The notes beneath the pieces are model-generated. The model was given only the letters and a program-made list of their open reading frames with translations. It had not been told where the DNA came from and made no database searches. Below are positions 30,030-40,827 of a stretch of DNA of 64,000 nucleotides, piece by piece (the stretch's first letter is position 1; each line of letters begins with the position of its first letter). The stretch is from Bacteroidota bacterium. GTDB lineage: Bacteria; Bacteroidota; Bacteroidia; Flavobacteriales; Flavobacteriaceae. A program made the translations under genes and the position numbers. The stretch is from the NCBI GenBank assembly GCA_024280635.1, contig JAJRPS010000002.1:1-64000 (forward strand). Reading direction: 5' to 3'.

Positions 30030-30812
30030 ATGCAACACATAATTTACAAAGGTGCTAAAATTGCTTTTTCAGATGAAGGCAAAGGAACCGCAATTGTATT
30101 ACTACACGGTTTTTTAGAAAATTCAACCATGTGGGATGAAATTAAACCTGCTTTATTAAAAAGAAATCGCGTTGTTTGTATTGATTTATTAGGGCACGGA
30201 CAAACCGAATGCATGGGTTACGTGCATACTATGGAATTGATGGCAGAAACCATTGAAGCTGTTTTGCAACATTTAAAAATTAGAAAAATTATATTGGTTG
30301 GGCATTCACTAGGAGGCTATGTAGCATTAGCATTAGCAGAGCGTTATCCTGATGCGATAAAAGGATTAGTATTATTAAATTCTACCACTCGTGCAGACAG
30401 TAATGAACGTAAATTATTACGAGATAGAGCAATACAAGCAGTACATGGTAATTATGAAAACCTAGTACGCATGTCAATCAGTAATTTATTTAGACCCAAA
30501 AGCAGAACATTATTTACTACAGAAATTACTGCAGTAAAAAAAGAAGCACTACAAACACCCATTCAAGGATATGTTGCCGCTCAAGAAGGAATGAAATTAA
30601 GAGAAGACCGTGAGGTATTGTTAAATTTTTCGCCCTATAAAAAACTAATGTTCATTGCTAAAAAAGATCCTATTTTAAATTTTGAAGCAGCGTTAAGTCA
30701 AGTAGAAGGTACTGAGGTTCAAAAAATTATACTCCCAGACGGACACATGAGTCACATTGAAAATAAAGACGCTGTTATTGAAGGATTACTAAAATTTATA
30801 AAAACTTGCTAA
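30030..30812 (+). CDS. alpha/beta hydrolase
   Basis: IVLLHGFLENSTMW, LVGHSLGGYVALALAERYP. Confidence 0.92.
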   Translation: MQHIIYKGAKIAFSDEGKGTAIVLLHGFLENSTMWDEIKPALLKRNRVVCIDLLGHGQTECMGYVHTMELMAETIEAVLQHLKIRKIILVGHSLGGYVALALAERYPDAIKGLVLLNSTTRADSNERKLLRDRAIQAVHGNYENLVRMSISNLFRPKSRTLFTTEITAVKKEALQTPIQGYVAAQEGMKLREDREVLLNFSPYKKLMFIAKKDPILNFEAALSQVEGTEVQKIILPDGHMSHIENKDAVIEGLLKFIKTC

Positions 30813-30819
30813 TTATAAA

Positions 30820-30855
30820 AAATCCGCTTATGTTATTATACATAAAGCGGATTTG
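30820..30855. terminator. bidirectional terminator between convergent genes
   Basis: AATCCGCTTATG...CATAAAGCGGATT. Confidence 0.7.
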
Positions 30856-30876
30856 TAATATAGATAAAAATTAAAA

Positions 30877-31680
30877 TTAGTTTATCTTTTTTAAAAAAAT
30901 AGCAACACCATCTTCTTTATTGGTTTCAGTAATTTCATCAGCAATAGCTAATACCTCCTCTTTAGCATTTTTAACAGCAACACCTACTCCAACAGCTTTT
31001 AGCATTTCAATGTCATTATAATTATCACCAAAAGCTAAAATATTTTCAAATGACACTTTTGGGTAACGTAAATTTAATAATGTTCTAATAGCGGTTTTTT
31101 TAGATATTTTTCGATGTGAAATCTCTAAATATGTTGGTTTAGAGCGATATGGAATCACTTCATCATTTAAGTTTTGTTCAATAAAAGTAACTAGTGTATC
31201 GATTTCTTTTTCATCTCCCATACACATGATTTTATGCGCTCCTTTTCCTTCAATTCTCCACGTTTTTAAGGTTTCTGTTATGGATTTTACAGTTGGATCT
31301 ACCTTTGTATTGTTTTGTTCTCTTTTTGCCCAATAATCCATTTCCGGAACATACCATTCGTCATTATGATATAAGCTGATGTGTATGGTTGTTGTCTCGC
31401 AAAATTTAGCAATAGCTTCTCCTGTGTTTGCAGTGATTTCTGTAGTATCCAAAACCGCTCCGTTATCAATAATTAAGCCGCCATTGTAGGCAATTATAGG
31501 CAAGTGTGTATTGTTTAATTGTTTTTGCAAATGCACCATTGCTTGTGGCATGCGTGAAGAAATTAAAATAAAAGGCACATGTGATAGTCTTTTAATTTCT
31601 TGAATGGTTTTTTCTGACAGCTCTCTATCTTTATTTAAAAGCGTACCGTCAATATCTGAGCAAATAAGTTTTGTTTGCAT
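30877..31680 (-). CDS. Cof-type HAD-IIB family hydrolase
   Basis: LICSDIDGTLLNKDRELSEKT, LAFGDNYNDIEMLKAVGVGVAVKNAKEEV. Confidence 0.93.
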   Translation of the reverse strand: MQTKLICSDIDGTLLNKDRELSEKTIQEIKRLSHVPFILISSRMPQAMVHLQKQLNNTHLPIIAYNGGLIIDNGAVLDTTEITANTGEAIAKFCETTTIHISLYHNDEWYVPEMDYWAKREQNNTKVDPTVKSITETLKTWRIEGKGAHKIMCMGDEKEIDTLVTFIEQNLNDEVIPYRSKPTYLEISHRKISKKTAIRTLLNLRYPKVSFENILAFGDNYNDIEMLKAVGVGVAVKNAKEEVLAIADEITETNKEDGVAIFLKKIN

Positions 31681-31735
31681 TTTAGTGGTGTTTTGTATGA
31701 GTGCAAAGAAAAGATATTTTTCTTGATAAAAATTA

Positions 31736-31770
31736 AAAAGCGAGTTGGAAATATTTCCAATTCGCTTTTT
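31736..31770 (-). terminator. long stem-loop terminator after the M4 peptidase gene
   Basis: AAAAAGCGAGTTGGAAA-TA-TTTCCAATTCGCTTTTT, one mismatch. Confidence 0.75.
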
Positions 31771-31793
31771 AAACTTCTAATGTAATCTGTATT

Positions 31794-34739
31794 TTAATTT
31801 TTTATAATTTGTTTTACTGATTTATTAATGCCATTTTCAATCACTAGAACATAAGCTCCAGAAGCTAGTGCTTCTAAGTTAATTTCTAATTTATGCAAAG
31901 AAACCGTATTCACTTGTGTTTCAATAATTCGCCCTCTTAAATCTACTATTGAAATTTTTGTATCAGATAAATCTAAACTACTCGCTATTGTTACTGTATT
32001 TGAAGTAGGATTAGGATAAATTACCAAATCATCATATTCAAAAGAGTTAGTTGATAATGCAGGGTTGATATCCCCTGTAATTCTAAAGTTATCAATAATT
32101 ACTCCTTCTTCTGCATAACCTGCATCTGCTGCATAGTTAAACCTAAAAATTATATTCGTTTCTGCGCTACCATTTGTTCCATCAAAAGCCGATAAAGGAT
32201 ATTCATAATCATGCATTACATTGTTTTTTCCTCCATCTGGGTGAGTACTATTATCTATTGCTTCACCTGTCCACTGTTTACCAATACATTTCACGCAACT
32301 ATTATTTACAGCAGTATTACTATTATACCATTTTGGAGCAGTGTCTCCTAAAACAGACCAACTTACTCCTCCATTTGTAGAATATTCCATATACATCAAG
32401 TCAAAATCTTGTTCAATATCAAATGCCATGTCAAATTTAACAAAGGTGTTGTCTAATTGCGATAAATCATAACATTGTGATACTAAATAATAATTACTCG
32501 CATCACCATGAATCCCTGAAAGGTTTGTTCCATATACAGCTGAATTACCCGCTGCAGTTGCACCTAATGTAACTCCTGCTGCAGTTCCTCTTTCCCAAGT
32601 ACTAGTACCTGCTCCTTCATCATAAGCAATCAAAGCATCTGCATTTGTAGTAAATGTATTTATCACGTTTTCTGTACCACTATCATTTACAAAAATAGTT
32701 GATGATTTGGTGTTGTTGCTTGTTCTTTCATCTCCTACTATTGTAGTGGTGACGTTTAATATATGAGCACCTCTTGATAAACCTGCTATTGTTAAAGTAT
32801 ATGTTGCTTGTTCACAAATAGCTAAATTACCCGTCCAGGTTTCATTTATATTGGTACCACCATCTATGTTATAAGAAATATCGACAGTTGTTAAAGCTGT
32901 AGTTCCTCCATTTACGATTGTAATATCTTTAGAAAAAGAAGCTCCGCAGTTTACATTAGTATTTTTTGGAATAGTTATTAAAGCAACATCTTTTGCTACA
33001 TTTACATACGCTTCACCAACATTTACCGCATACCAAGCATCTGTTACTGCAATAGCTTCTGTACTTGCAGGACAATATAAAGATTCTACAACAGCAATAG
33101 TTGCTGCTCTTGCATCAGCAAAAGTTGAATTTGCAGTTAGGTAATCTCTTTCTGCCAAATATGCTATTTCAGAAGACTTTACCATTCCAATACCAGTTAC
33201 ATTATAAGTATCTGGTGATGGTGCATTGTTTGTTCCTGATTTACCTGCAGTTAAAATATAAAACCAGTGGTTTAAGACACCACTATTGTTATGTACACCA
33301 CATTGATCATTAGTACTAGAGGGTGTACACCCTCCTTCATCTCCTGTGGTTGTCCAATTTGTTCCTAGGTAAGTATCTGGATTCCCTCTGGATAATGGAT
33401 CACTCATTGAACGTAATGGATTAAACGCTAAGTCTTCTCCAATTTTCCAAACATCGGCATTAGGTGTTCCAGTTAAAGCTCCTGTTCTACCAAAATGTTC
33501 TATACACGCTCCCCAAATATCTGAATAACCTTCATTCATTGCCCCAGATTGATTTTGATATGCTAAGTTTGCTGTATTACTACAAATTGCATGTCCAATC
33601 TCATGTCCACAAACATCCAATGATGTTAAAATGTCAAAACTAGAGCCATCTCCATACGTCATTGCTGTTCCATTCCAAAAAGCGTTATCATAGTTTACAT
33701 CATAATGTACATAACTTTTTATTGTAGCTCCGGCGTCATCATAACTATTTCTTCCAAAAATGGTTTGCCAAAAATCATAGGTCATTTCTGCTCCCCAATG
33801 CGCATCTAAAGCACCATTATCTTTTGATCCATTATCAAACTCACTCGCTGTCCAATTGTTATCATTATCGGTAAAATCTACATTTTGATAGTTGGTGGTA
33901 GTTTGACAATTATACGTAAAAATACCGTTACCTCTTGTATTATCTTGTAATGTATAGCTACCACCTGTTAGAGTTGTTTCAATAGGTCGTGACCCACTAT
34001 AGCGTGTTGCTGCAGTTCCTGCTGCTACTAACATTGTAGCATCATCTAATGTTTCAAACAATGAAGATAGTTTTTCTCCATTTGTTTTTAATTCTTTGCT
34101 AGAAATTAAGCGGTTAGCGTGCTTAATAATTGGATTGGTATATAAAAATTTTCCAGTATGTGCATCTACATATATTTCTTCTCTTGAAATAGGGCTTGTT
34201 GCATAAATATCGAATTTATATGCTAAATGTACGTTCCCTGTATTTATATTTGGGAAAATTAACAACTCTCCGTTGGGTTTTTGATAATTCATTAATTTTG
34301 CTTCCGTTGGGTTTTCCCATAAGTAAGAAGTTGCTCCTACCATATTAACAGCATTTGTAAAAGCAGTACCTACTGATATTGTTGGTGATATGTTTAAGTT
34401 AGAAACGTCATATAATTCGCCATTTACACTTTGCACACGATTACCACTTCCATGAGTAATAGCCATTCCAAAAGTTACTGGTAGTCCTTTATAGTATTGT
34501 TGATGCCTGATGTGAGTAATACCATTTTTATCTGTATTACTTTTAGTTGCTATAAAAGTATTTTCGGAAGTTAAGCCATACTCGCTTGAAAAATTTAAAA
34601 GCGCTTCTGCTACTGTCTTAGGACTATTAAATGTAACTGTTTCTTGACGCGCTACATCTCCTTTTAATTGATTTTTGTTTTGAGCACTTATTTGCAAGAA
34701 AGCCATAAATAAGATGCTAAGTAGTAATTTATTTTTCAT
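31794..34739 (-). CDS. M4 family metallopeptidase with T9SS sorting domain
   Basis: FTP propeptide, VCGHEIGHAICSNTANLAYQNQSGAMNEGYSDIWG (HExxH...E), T9SS CTD (LVIYPNPTSNTVTI...IKN). Confidence 0.95.
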   Translation of the reverse strand: MKNKLLLSILFMAFLQISAQNKNQLKGDVARQETVTFNSPKTVAEALLNFSSEYGLTSENTFIATKSNTDKNGITHIRHQQYYKGLPVTFGMAITHGSGNRVQSVNGELYDVSNLNISPTISVGTAFTNAVNMVGATSYLWENPTEAKLMNYQKPNGELLIFPNINTGNVHLAYKFDIYATSPISREEIYVDAHTGKFLYTNPIIKHANRLISSKELKTNGEKLSSLFETLDDATMLVAAGTAATRYSGSRPIETTLTGGSYTLQDNTRGNGIFTYNCQTTTNYQNVDFTDNDNNWTASEFDNGSKDNGALDAHWGAEMTYDFWQTIFGRNSYDDAGATIKSYVHYDVNYDNAFWNGTAMTYGDGSSFDILTSLDVCGHEIGHAICSNTANLAYQNQSGAMNEGYSDIWGACIEHFGRTGALTGTPNADVWKIGEDLAFNPLRSMSDPLSRGNPDTYLGTNWTTTGDEGGCTPSSTNDQCGVHNNSGVLNHWFYILTAGKSGTNNAPSPDTYNVTGIGMVKSSEIAYLAERDYLTANSTFADARAATIAVVESLYCPASTEAIAVTDAWYAVNVGEAYVNVAKDVALITIPKNTNVNCGASFSKDITIVNGGTTALTTVDISYNIDGGTNINETWTGNLAICEQATYTLTIAGLSRGAHILNVTTTIVGDERTSNNTKSSTIFVNDSGTENVINTFTTNADALIAYDEGAGTSTWERGTAAGVTLGATAAGNSAVYGTNLSGIHGDASNYYLVSQCYDLSQLDNTFVKFDMAFDIEQDFDLMYMEYSTNGGVSWSVLGDTAPKWYNSNTAVNNSCVKCIGKQWTGEAIDNSTHPDGGKNNVMHDYEYPLSAFDGTNGSAETNIIFRFNYAADAGYAEEGVIIDNFRITGDINPALSTNSFEYDDLVIYPNPTSNTVTIASSLDLSDTKISIVDLRGRIIETQVNTVSLHKLEINLEALASGAYVLVIENGINKSVKQIIKN

Positions 34740-34911
34740 AATAATTGGGGTTAATTTATTTTAAACTTGAAAAAATAGAGTAGCAATATAAGAATAAATT
34801 AAAGAAATCGCCAAAAGATATAATTTTTAAAAGCATACACTCAATAATGATATCAAAAAAACTCCGAAATGTTTTTAAAGTATTGGAGTTGTTTTTTAGG
34901 GTTATGATACG

Positions 34912-36342
34912 TTATTCAATTTCCGAGACTCGCAAAGTGTTAACCTTCCCTTTTTTTATAATAGGCATGGATGATAGGTTGATTAGGTATTCCCCTTTTT
35001 TCACATATCCTAATTCTTTGCAAATATTATTTACATCTTCTACCGTATCATCAGTGCTGGTAAATTTGTTGTAAAAAATACCCTTCACGCCCCATAATAA
35101 ATTCAGGCGTGCTAATATATTTTTATTTGAGCTAAAGGCTAAAATATGAGCATTAGGTCTCCATGCTGAAATTTGAAAAGCGGTATACCCTGAATTGGTT
35201 AAGGTGCAAATGGCTCTTGCCTCAATATCATTTGCCATGTGTGCGGCATGGTAACATACCGATTTGGTGATGTAACGGTCGGTTTTAATATGTGGAGCTA
35301 TTTGTGGCACGATAATTAGCGGCGAGTCTTCAACACTTTTAATAATTTTCGTTACAGTTTCAATAACTTCTACAGGATATTTTCCTACAGATGTTTCTCC
35401 AGATAGCATTACTGCATCAGCACCATCCATAATGGAGTTGGCTACATCATTAACTTCAGCACGTGTTGGTGTTAAACTATCAAGCATAGTTTCCATCATT
35501 TGCGTTGCTATAATTACAGGTATTCTTGCTTTTTTTGCACGTAGTACTAACTCTTTTTGAACAATAGGAACCTGTTCAGCAGGAATTTCGACTCCTAGAT
35601 CACCACGAGCCACCATTAAAGCATCACAATTGGCTACTATTTCATCAATATTAGCAACACCTTCTGGTTTTTCTATTTTGGCGATAATGGGTATTTTAAA
35701 ATCGGAAAATTGTTCTACTAATTTTTGCAACAATTTTAAGTCGGCAGCATGACGCACAAAGGACAAGGCAAGCCAATCTACTTGTTGTTTGATGGCAAAC
35801 TCAGCATCAGCAATATCCTTAACCGTTAACGCGGGTAATGAAATGTTGGTGTTAGGTAAGTTCACCCCTTTTTTTGAACGTAAAGGTCCTCCTTGAATGA
35901 CAACAGCTTCAACTTCATTTTTGTTGTTAGTTTTGGTTACTTCAAACATTAATTTACCATCGTCTAATAAAATACGCTCTCCTGCTGTTACATCTTTAGG
36001 GAATTGTTCATAGTTCATGTATACACGTGTTGCGCTGCCATCAAATGGTTTTCCTGTACAAAAAGTAATAAAATCCCCTTTATTAACAACAACATCTTGC
36101 TTCATTACGCCTACACGTAATTTAGGGCCTTGTAAATCACCTAAAATAGCGATATTGTATTGGTATTTATCGTTTAGTTTTCTAATGATTTTAATACGTT
36201 CTTTTACATCATCATAATCGGCGTGAGAAAAGTTAATGCGAAACACATTTACTCCTGCTTTTATCATGTTGTGTATAATTTCCTCGGAGGAACTTGCGGG
36301 TCCTAGTGTTGCAACGATTTTGGTTTTTTTTGAGAATGGCAT
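34912..36342 (-). CDS. pyk: pyruvate kinase
   Basis: TKIVATLGPASSS, IIAKIEKPEGVANIDEI, MVARGDLGVEIP, DGADAVMLSGETSVGKYPVE. Confidence 0.97.
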   Translation of the reverse strand: MPFSKKTKIVATLGPASSSEEIIHNMIKAGVNVFRINFSHADYDDVKERIKIIRKLNDKYQYNIAILGDLQGPKLRVGVMKQDVVVNKGDFITFCTGKPFDGSATRVYMNYEQFPKDVTAGERILLDDGKLMFEVTKTNNKNEVEAVVIQGGPLRSKKGVNLPNTNISLPALTVKDIADAEFAIKQQVDWLALSFVRHAADLKLLQKLVEQFSDFKIPIIAKIEKPEGVANIDEIVANCDALMVARGDLGVEIPAEQVPIVQKELVLRAKKARIPVIIATQMMETMLDSLTPTRAEVNDVANSIMDGADAVMLSGETSVGKYPVEVIETVTKIIKSVEDSPLIIVPQIAPHIKTDRYITKSVCYHAAHMANDIEARAICTLTNSGYTAFQISAWRPNAHILAFSSNKNILARLNLLWGVKGIFYNKFTSTDDTVEDVNNICKELGYVKKGEYLINLSSMPIIKKGKVNTLRVSEIE

Positions 36343-36795
36343 TTAATAAAAAATTAAGTTGTTTTTAGATTTTAGTTGATTGGTGTCTATTTCAAAAGAG
36401 GTTATTACTTGTGAAATAGCGCTAATTTTTTTGTTTATATTTTTATGGTCATTACTATTTTCTATTTTTAAAAAATAGTCAACATTTTTATATTCAGGTA
36501 TTAAATAGGTTTTAATACGATTGGGTTCGGAGTCAAAAATAAGGGTGTCACCATGTGATTTTTCAATACAGCGTTCTCCAGTATTACTTACCAAACTCCA
36601 TGTTTCTTGTTGTTGTTCATTTTTATAATCAAATAACTCAAAACTATCAATATTTTGTTTGTATTTTAAATGTAGCAGCAAGTTTCGATTTAGAAAATAA
36701 GCCAATCGATACATTTCTAAAGTGGTATGAATGGCAAATAGCTTAAAATCTTCTTCTTGAAAGTCATCTAATGCTAATTTGTAAGTTGCTGCCAT
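36343..36795 (-). CDS. IPExxxVDY family protein
   Basis: LIPEYKNVDYFLKIE; adjacent to pyk. Confidence 0.88.
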   Translation of the reverse strand: MAATYKLALDDFQEEDFKLFAIHTTLEMYRLAYFLNRNLLLHLKYKQNIDSFELFDYKNEQQQETWSLVSNTGERCIEKSHGDTLIFDSEPNRIKTYLIPEYKNVDYFLKIENSNDHKNINKKISAISQVITSFEIDTNQLKSKNNLIFY

Positions 36796-36867
36796 ATTTT
36801 TTTTGCAAGAAACAAAGGTACGTAATATCTATTGTGAAACTATATTAATGGTGTTAAAAAAAATATG

Positions 36868-38229
36868 CTACCCAAATAATTCTGTTATTAAATCTTCAAT
36901 TTTAGATATTAAAACGATTTCTATTTTGGTGTTCTTTAAACCAATTTTATTGTGTTTTGCTACAATTATTTTTAAAAACCCTAGTTTTTCTGCTTCGGAT
37001 ATGCGTTGGTCTATTTTGTTTACAGGACGTATTTCGCCAGATAATCCTACTTCTCCAGCAAAAGCTACATTTTTTTCTACTAAAATATCTTCATTGCTGG
37101 ATAATATAGCGGCTACAACTGCTAAATCTATTGCGGGGTCATCAACACTCATCCCACCAGTAATGTTTAAAAATACATCTTTTGCTCCTAAACGAAATCC
37201 TGCTCGTTTTTCTAATACTGCCAATAACATGTTTAAGCGTTTGGCATTGTACCCTGTTGCGCTACGCTGTGGCGTACCATAAACTGCGGTACTTACAAGC
37301 GCTTGTATTTCAATAAGTAGTGGTCGCATGCCCTCAATACTTACCGCTATAGCATTACCACTTAATGGGGAGGTGTTTTTAGAAATTAATATCTCAGAAG
37401 GATTGAGTACTTCTCTTAAACCGGTACTTTGCATTTCATAAATTCCAATTTCATGTGTAGAGCCATATCGGTTTTTTAAAGCACGTAAAATTCGGTATAC
37501 ATGATTTCTATCACCTTCAAATTGCAATACAGTGTCTACCATGTGTTCTAGTATTTTTGGTCCTGCAATAGCGCCATCTTTAGTAATGTGTCCTATTAAA
37601 ATGACGGGTGTTCCTGTTTCTTTGGCAAATTTTATAAGTTCGGATGTAGTTTCTCGTATTTGAGAAATGCTTCCTGCAGATGATTCTACATAATCAGTAT
37701 GTAGGGTTTGTATGGAGTCAATTACAACAATATCAGGCTGAATGTCTTCAATTTGTTTGAAGATATTTTGTGTTTTGGTTTCGGTTAAAATGTAACACAA
37801 ATCGGAATTTGGCGTGATGCGTTGTGCGCGCATTTTTATTTGTTGTGCACTTTCTTCACCTGAAACATATAGTGTTTTGTATGGTAATTGCAATGCTATT
37901 TGCAGCAATAATGTTGATTTTCCAATACCAGGCTCACCCCCTAAAAGGGTTAGGGACCCAGAAACTAAACCGCCTCCTAAAACTCGATTAAACTCTTGAT
38001 TCAAGGTTTTTAAGCGCGCTTCTTTAGTGGTTTCAATGTCAGATATTCTTACGGGTTGTGCTGCTTTTATTTTGGAGGTTTTATCAGATTTCCACGTTTT
38101 TTTATCTTCCTTTTGAATGATTTCTTCAGCAATAGTATTCCACTCTTTACAAGTATTACATTGTCCTTGCCATTTGGAATATGCTGCGCCACAATTTTGG
38201 CAATAATATGCTGTTTTTACTTTTGCCAT
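36868..38229 (-). CDS. radA: DNA repair protein RadA
   Basis: N-terminal CxxC zinc finger, GGEPGIGKSTLLLQ, KNRYGSTHEIGIYEM, LSGEIRPV. Confidence 0.96.
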   Translation of the reverse strand: MAKVKTAYYCQNCGAAYSKWQGQCNTCKEWNTIAEEIIQKEDKKTWKSDKTSKIKAAQPVRISDIETTKEARLKTLNQEFNRVLGGGLVSGSLTLLGGEPGIGKSTLLLQIALQLPYKTLYVSGEESAQQIKMRAQRITPNSDLCYILTETKTQNIFKQIEDIQPDIVVIDSIQTLHTDYVESSAGSISQIRETTSELIKFAKETGTPVILIGHITKDGAIAGPKILEHMVDTVLQFEGDRNHVYRILRALKNRYGSTHEIGIYEMQSTGLREVLNPSEILISKNTSPLSGNAIAVSIEGMRPLLIEIQALVSTAVYGTPQRSATGYNAKRLNMLLAVLEKRAGFRLGAKDVFLNITGGMSVDDPAIDLAVVAAILSSNEDILVEKNVAFAGEVGLSGEIRPVNKIDQRISEAEKLGFLKIIVAKHNKIGLKNTKIEIVLISKIEDLITELFG

Positions 38230-38243
38230 GATATTTTTGTGTT

Positions 38244-39413
38244 TTATTTGTATCCAAAATCAGCTTTAATTTGTTCAGCACGTTCTAACATGCCATCTTT
38301 AGTAAGGTTGCCTATTTCTTTCATAGTATAAGCAGACATGTATGCTTTCATGGCTTTTTTAGGCTTAGGATCTTCTTCGGATTTTTCATAAAATAGTCCT
38401 TTGTAATATAATCCTAACATTGTTTCCGGATATTGTTGTTGGGCAAGTTTACTTAATAATTCAAATACTTCCCATTCTTCATTTTTTCTTAAAGCAGCTT
38501 CGGCGGCATTAAAATCATTTAAACGGATGCGTTTTTTAATACCGTACAATCTTTTAATGTCGTCATATTTTTTTACTAAATAGTCATAAGCGGTACCGTT
38601 TTCATACGTCAGTACTTTTTCTTTATATTCTTTACGATCAATGGGTTTGAAAGTTTTATAAACGGATTCTATAGCTTCTGGTATTGCATGACTAACCAAT
38701 TCATAATGTGTTTTTCCTTTGTAAAAGTTGTAGTTGTAGTGGAACAATGAATCGGTTACACTTTCTAATTTTTTATTAAGGGCTATAATTTTTTTCTTGT
38801 TCTTTTTTCTATCATTTTCTGATGTGGTTAAAGAGTAAAAAACATCTTCATTTAATCCTGTATTTTGGTTTAAACGATCGGTTAAATATTTTTCCATATT
38901 AACTGATAAATTAGGGCTTAATGAAATGTATGTTCTGAAAAAAGGTTGTTGTTGTAATAAGTAATAATTAATGTAATTTGCAGATTCTCCATGTCCAATA
39001 ATCGTTCTTTGTGGAACGGTACGATAGTTATTATCAATAAAGTTAAAGAGTTCATAGGTAACAAAATTCATGAAAGTTTCACCAAATTCAGTTGGTAAAC
39101 CGCTAATTTCATCTAAGAAAAAATCATCCATTTTTTTACCGTATTGATTTAAACCTACAACGATTGTTTCGGGCATTTCATCCCAGTAAGAGTAATAATC
39201 TACCGTACCAGCAACGGGTTCAAATAAATAATCTCCATCTAAAACTACTATTACAGGGTATGATTTATCGGTATTAGCAGTATAGTTACGTGGTAATTGT
39301 ACTTTTATTTGACGTTTTTCGCCGTTTGCATCACGAATTTCGGTGTATGATACTTGTGCTATCGTGTTTATACTGAAACAAAGGAATGCGAATGCTATAA
39401 TTATTTTTTTCAT
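38244..39413 (-). CDS. secreted alpha/beta hydrolase (esterase-like)
   Basis: Signal peptide, YPVIVVLDGDYLFEP, IIGHGESANYINYYLL, SLSPNLS. Confidence 0.82.
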   Translation of the reverse strand: MKKIIIAFAFLCFSINTIAQVSYTEIRDANGEKRQIKVQLPRNYTANTDKSYPVIVVLDGDYLFEPVAGTVDYYSYWDEMPETIVVGLNQYGKKMDDFFLDEISGLPTEFGETFMNFVTYELFNFIDNNYRTVPQRTIIGHGESANYINYYLLQQQPFFRTYISLSPNLSVNMEKYLTDRLNQNTGLNEDVFYSLTTSENDRKKNKKKIIALNKKLESVTDSLFHYNYNFYKGKTHYELVSHAIPEAIESVYKTFKPIDRKEYKEKVLTYENGTAYDYLVKKYDDIKRLYGIKKRIRLNDFNAAEAALRKNEEWEVFELLSKLAQQQYPETMLGLYYKGLFYEKSEEDPKPKKAMKAYMSAYTMKEIGNLTKDGMLERAEQIKADFGYK

Positions 39414-39466
39414 GATTAGATGATTTAAAATGTTAATCTAGATTTTTTAAAACGACAAGATAGTCA

Positions 39467-40462
39467 TTATTTTTTGTTGTTAAAAATAGGTATGTAAAAG
39501 AAAGATAAAGCTCCTGTTATAACGGTTAATATGGTTTGTGAGCTCCAAATGATCCATCCTATTGCCAAACCACTTTGTGTGCTTATTTTGAAAAGTGATA
39601 ACGTTTCTTGTATTACTAAAGGAAAACTTCCTAAACCTCCATTTGTTGTAGCAATAGTAAATGATCCCGTTACAAATGAAACAATTGCAGCGCTAAAGGA
39701 TATGTTTTGTGTTTCAGGAATGGCAAAAAAGACTACGTAAAACATGACTAAATACATGATCCAAATAAAAACGGTATGTCCTATAAATGCCCATTTTTTA
39801 TCCATAGAAAGAATGCTCAAAACGCCTTCTTCTAAGCCTAAAAGGAAGGATTTTATTTTTAAAATAAATTTATTGTGTGGGTTTTTAAACATGCGATATG
39901 CTAATAAAAATAGCACACTAGCTATAGCAAAAAATATTATTAACAACCAGATGTTACTAAATATTTTGGTTTGTATGAGTTTAAAAAGTTGTTCTAGAAT
40001 GCTTAATATTAAATCATATTGCAATAATAGGGCAGTTAAAACAAATAAAAGCGACATGATTACATCAGCAATGCGTTCAGCAACAATAGTTCCAAATGCT
40101 TTTTCAAAAGATACGTTTTCATAAGTGGTTATTGTAGTGGCTCTTAAAACTTCTCCAGAACGTGGGATGCCTAAATTAGCAAAATAGGCAATCATAACTG
40201 CCATAAACCGATTTAAAAATTTGGTTTTATAACCTAGTGTTCCTAGTGTAAATCCCCAACGATAGGCTCTTGATAAATGACTTAAAAGTCCAATAAAAAT
40301 AGAAACCCCTACCCAAAAATAATCAGCTTCTTTGATGTAGCGCATTACATCATTTCTTTCTTGTGGAGTGGTATTTTGATAAGTTATCCAAATTAAAAAA
40401 ACACCAAAAAGTACCGGAACGATAATTTTTAGTGCTTTTGTGATTTGTTTTTTTTGCAACAA
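39467..40462 (-). CDS. lysylphosphatidylglycerol synthase-type TM flippase family protein
   Basis: Multiple TM; LSHLSRAYRWGFTLGTLG, NLGIPRSGEVLRATTI, TNGGLGSFPLVIQE. Confidence 0.88.
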   Translation of the reverse strand: MLQKKQITKALKIIVPVLFGVFLIWITYQNTTPQERNDVMRYIKEADYFWVGVSIFIGLLSHLSRAYRWGFTLGTLGYKTKFLNRFMAVMIAYFANLGIPRSGEVLRATTITTYENVSFEKAFGTIVAERIADVIMSLLFVLTALLLQYDLILSILEQLFKLIQTKIFSNIWLLIIFFAIASVLFLLAYRMFKNPHNKFILKIKSFLLGLEEGVLSILSMDKKWAFIGHTVFIWIMYLVMFYVVFFAIPETQNISFSAAIVSFVTGSFTIATTNGGLGSFPLVIQETLSLFKISTQSGLAIGWIIWSSQTILTVITGALSFFYIPIFNNKK

Positions 40463-40464
40463 AA

Positions 40465-40815
40465 TTAGTTTAATAAGTTGTTTGCTTCATTTGGAAATAC
40501 CAATGCAGGCTTAAAGATTTTTGCTTCCTCAATATCCATCATGGCGTAAGTAATTAATATCAATACGTCACCTGGTGAAACTTTACGTGCGGCAGCACCA
40601 TTTAAGGTGATTTCGCCAGAATTTCGAGGTCCTGGGATGGCATAGGTTTCTAAACGCTCGCCGTTATTGTTATTTACAATTTGAACTTTTTCTCCTTGTA
40701 CTATATTTGCAGCATCCATTAAATCTTCATCAATGGTAATGCTTCCTATATAATTTAAATCGGCACCGGTTACTTTAATCCGATGGATTTTTGATTTTAC
40801 TACGTGTATTAACAT
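40465..40815 (-). CDS. panD: aspartate 1-decarboxylase
   Basis: [23 protein letters not shown] (YIGS cleavage region), [24 protein letters not shown]. Confidence 0.96.
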   Translation of the reverse strand: MLIHVVKSKIHRIKVTGADLNYIGSITIDEDLMDAANIVQGEKVQIVNNNNGERLETYAIPGPRNSGEITLNGAAARKVSPGDVLILITYAMMDIEEAKIFKPALVFPNEANNLLN

Positions 40816-40827
40816 GGGGTAAAGGTA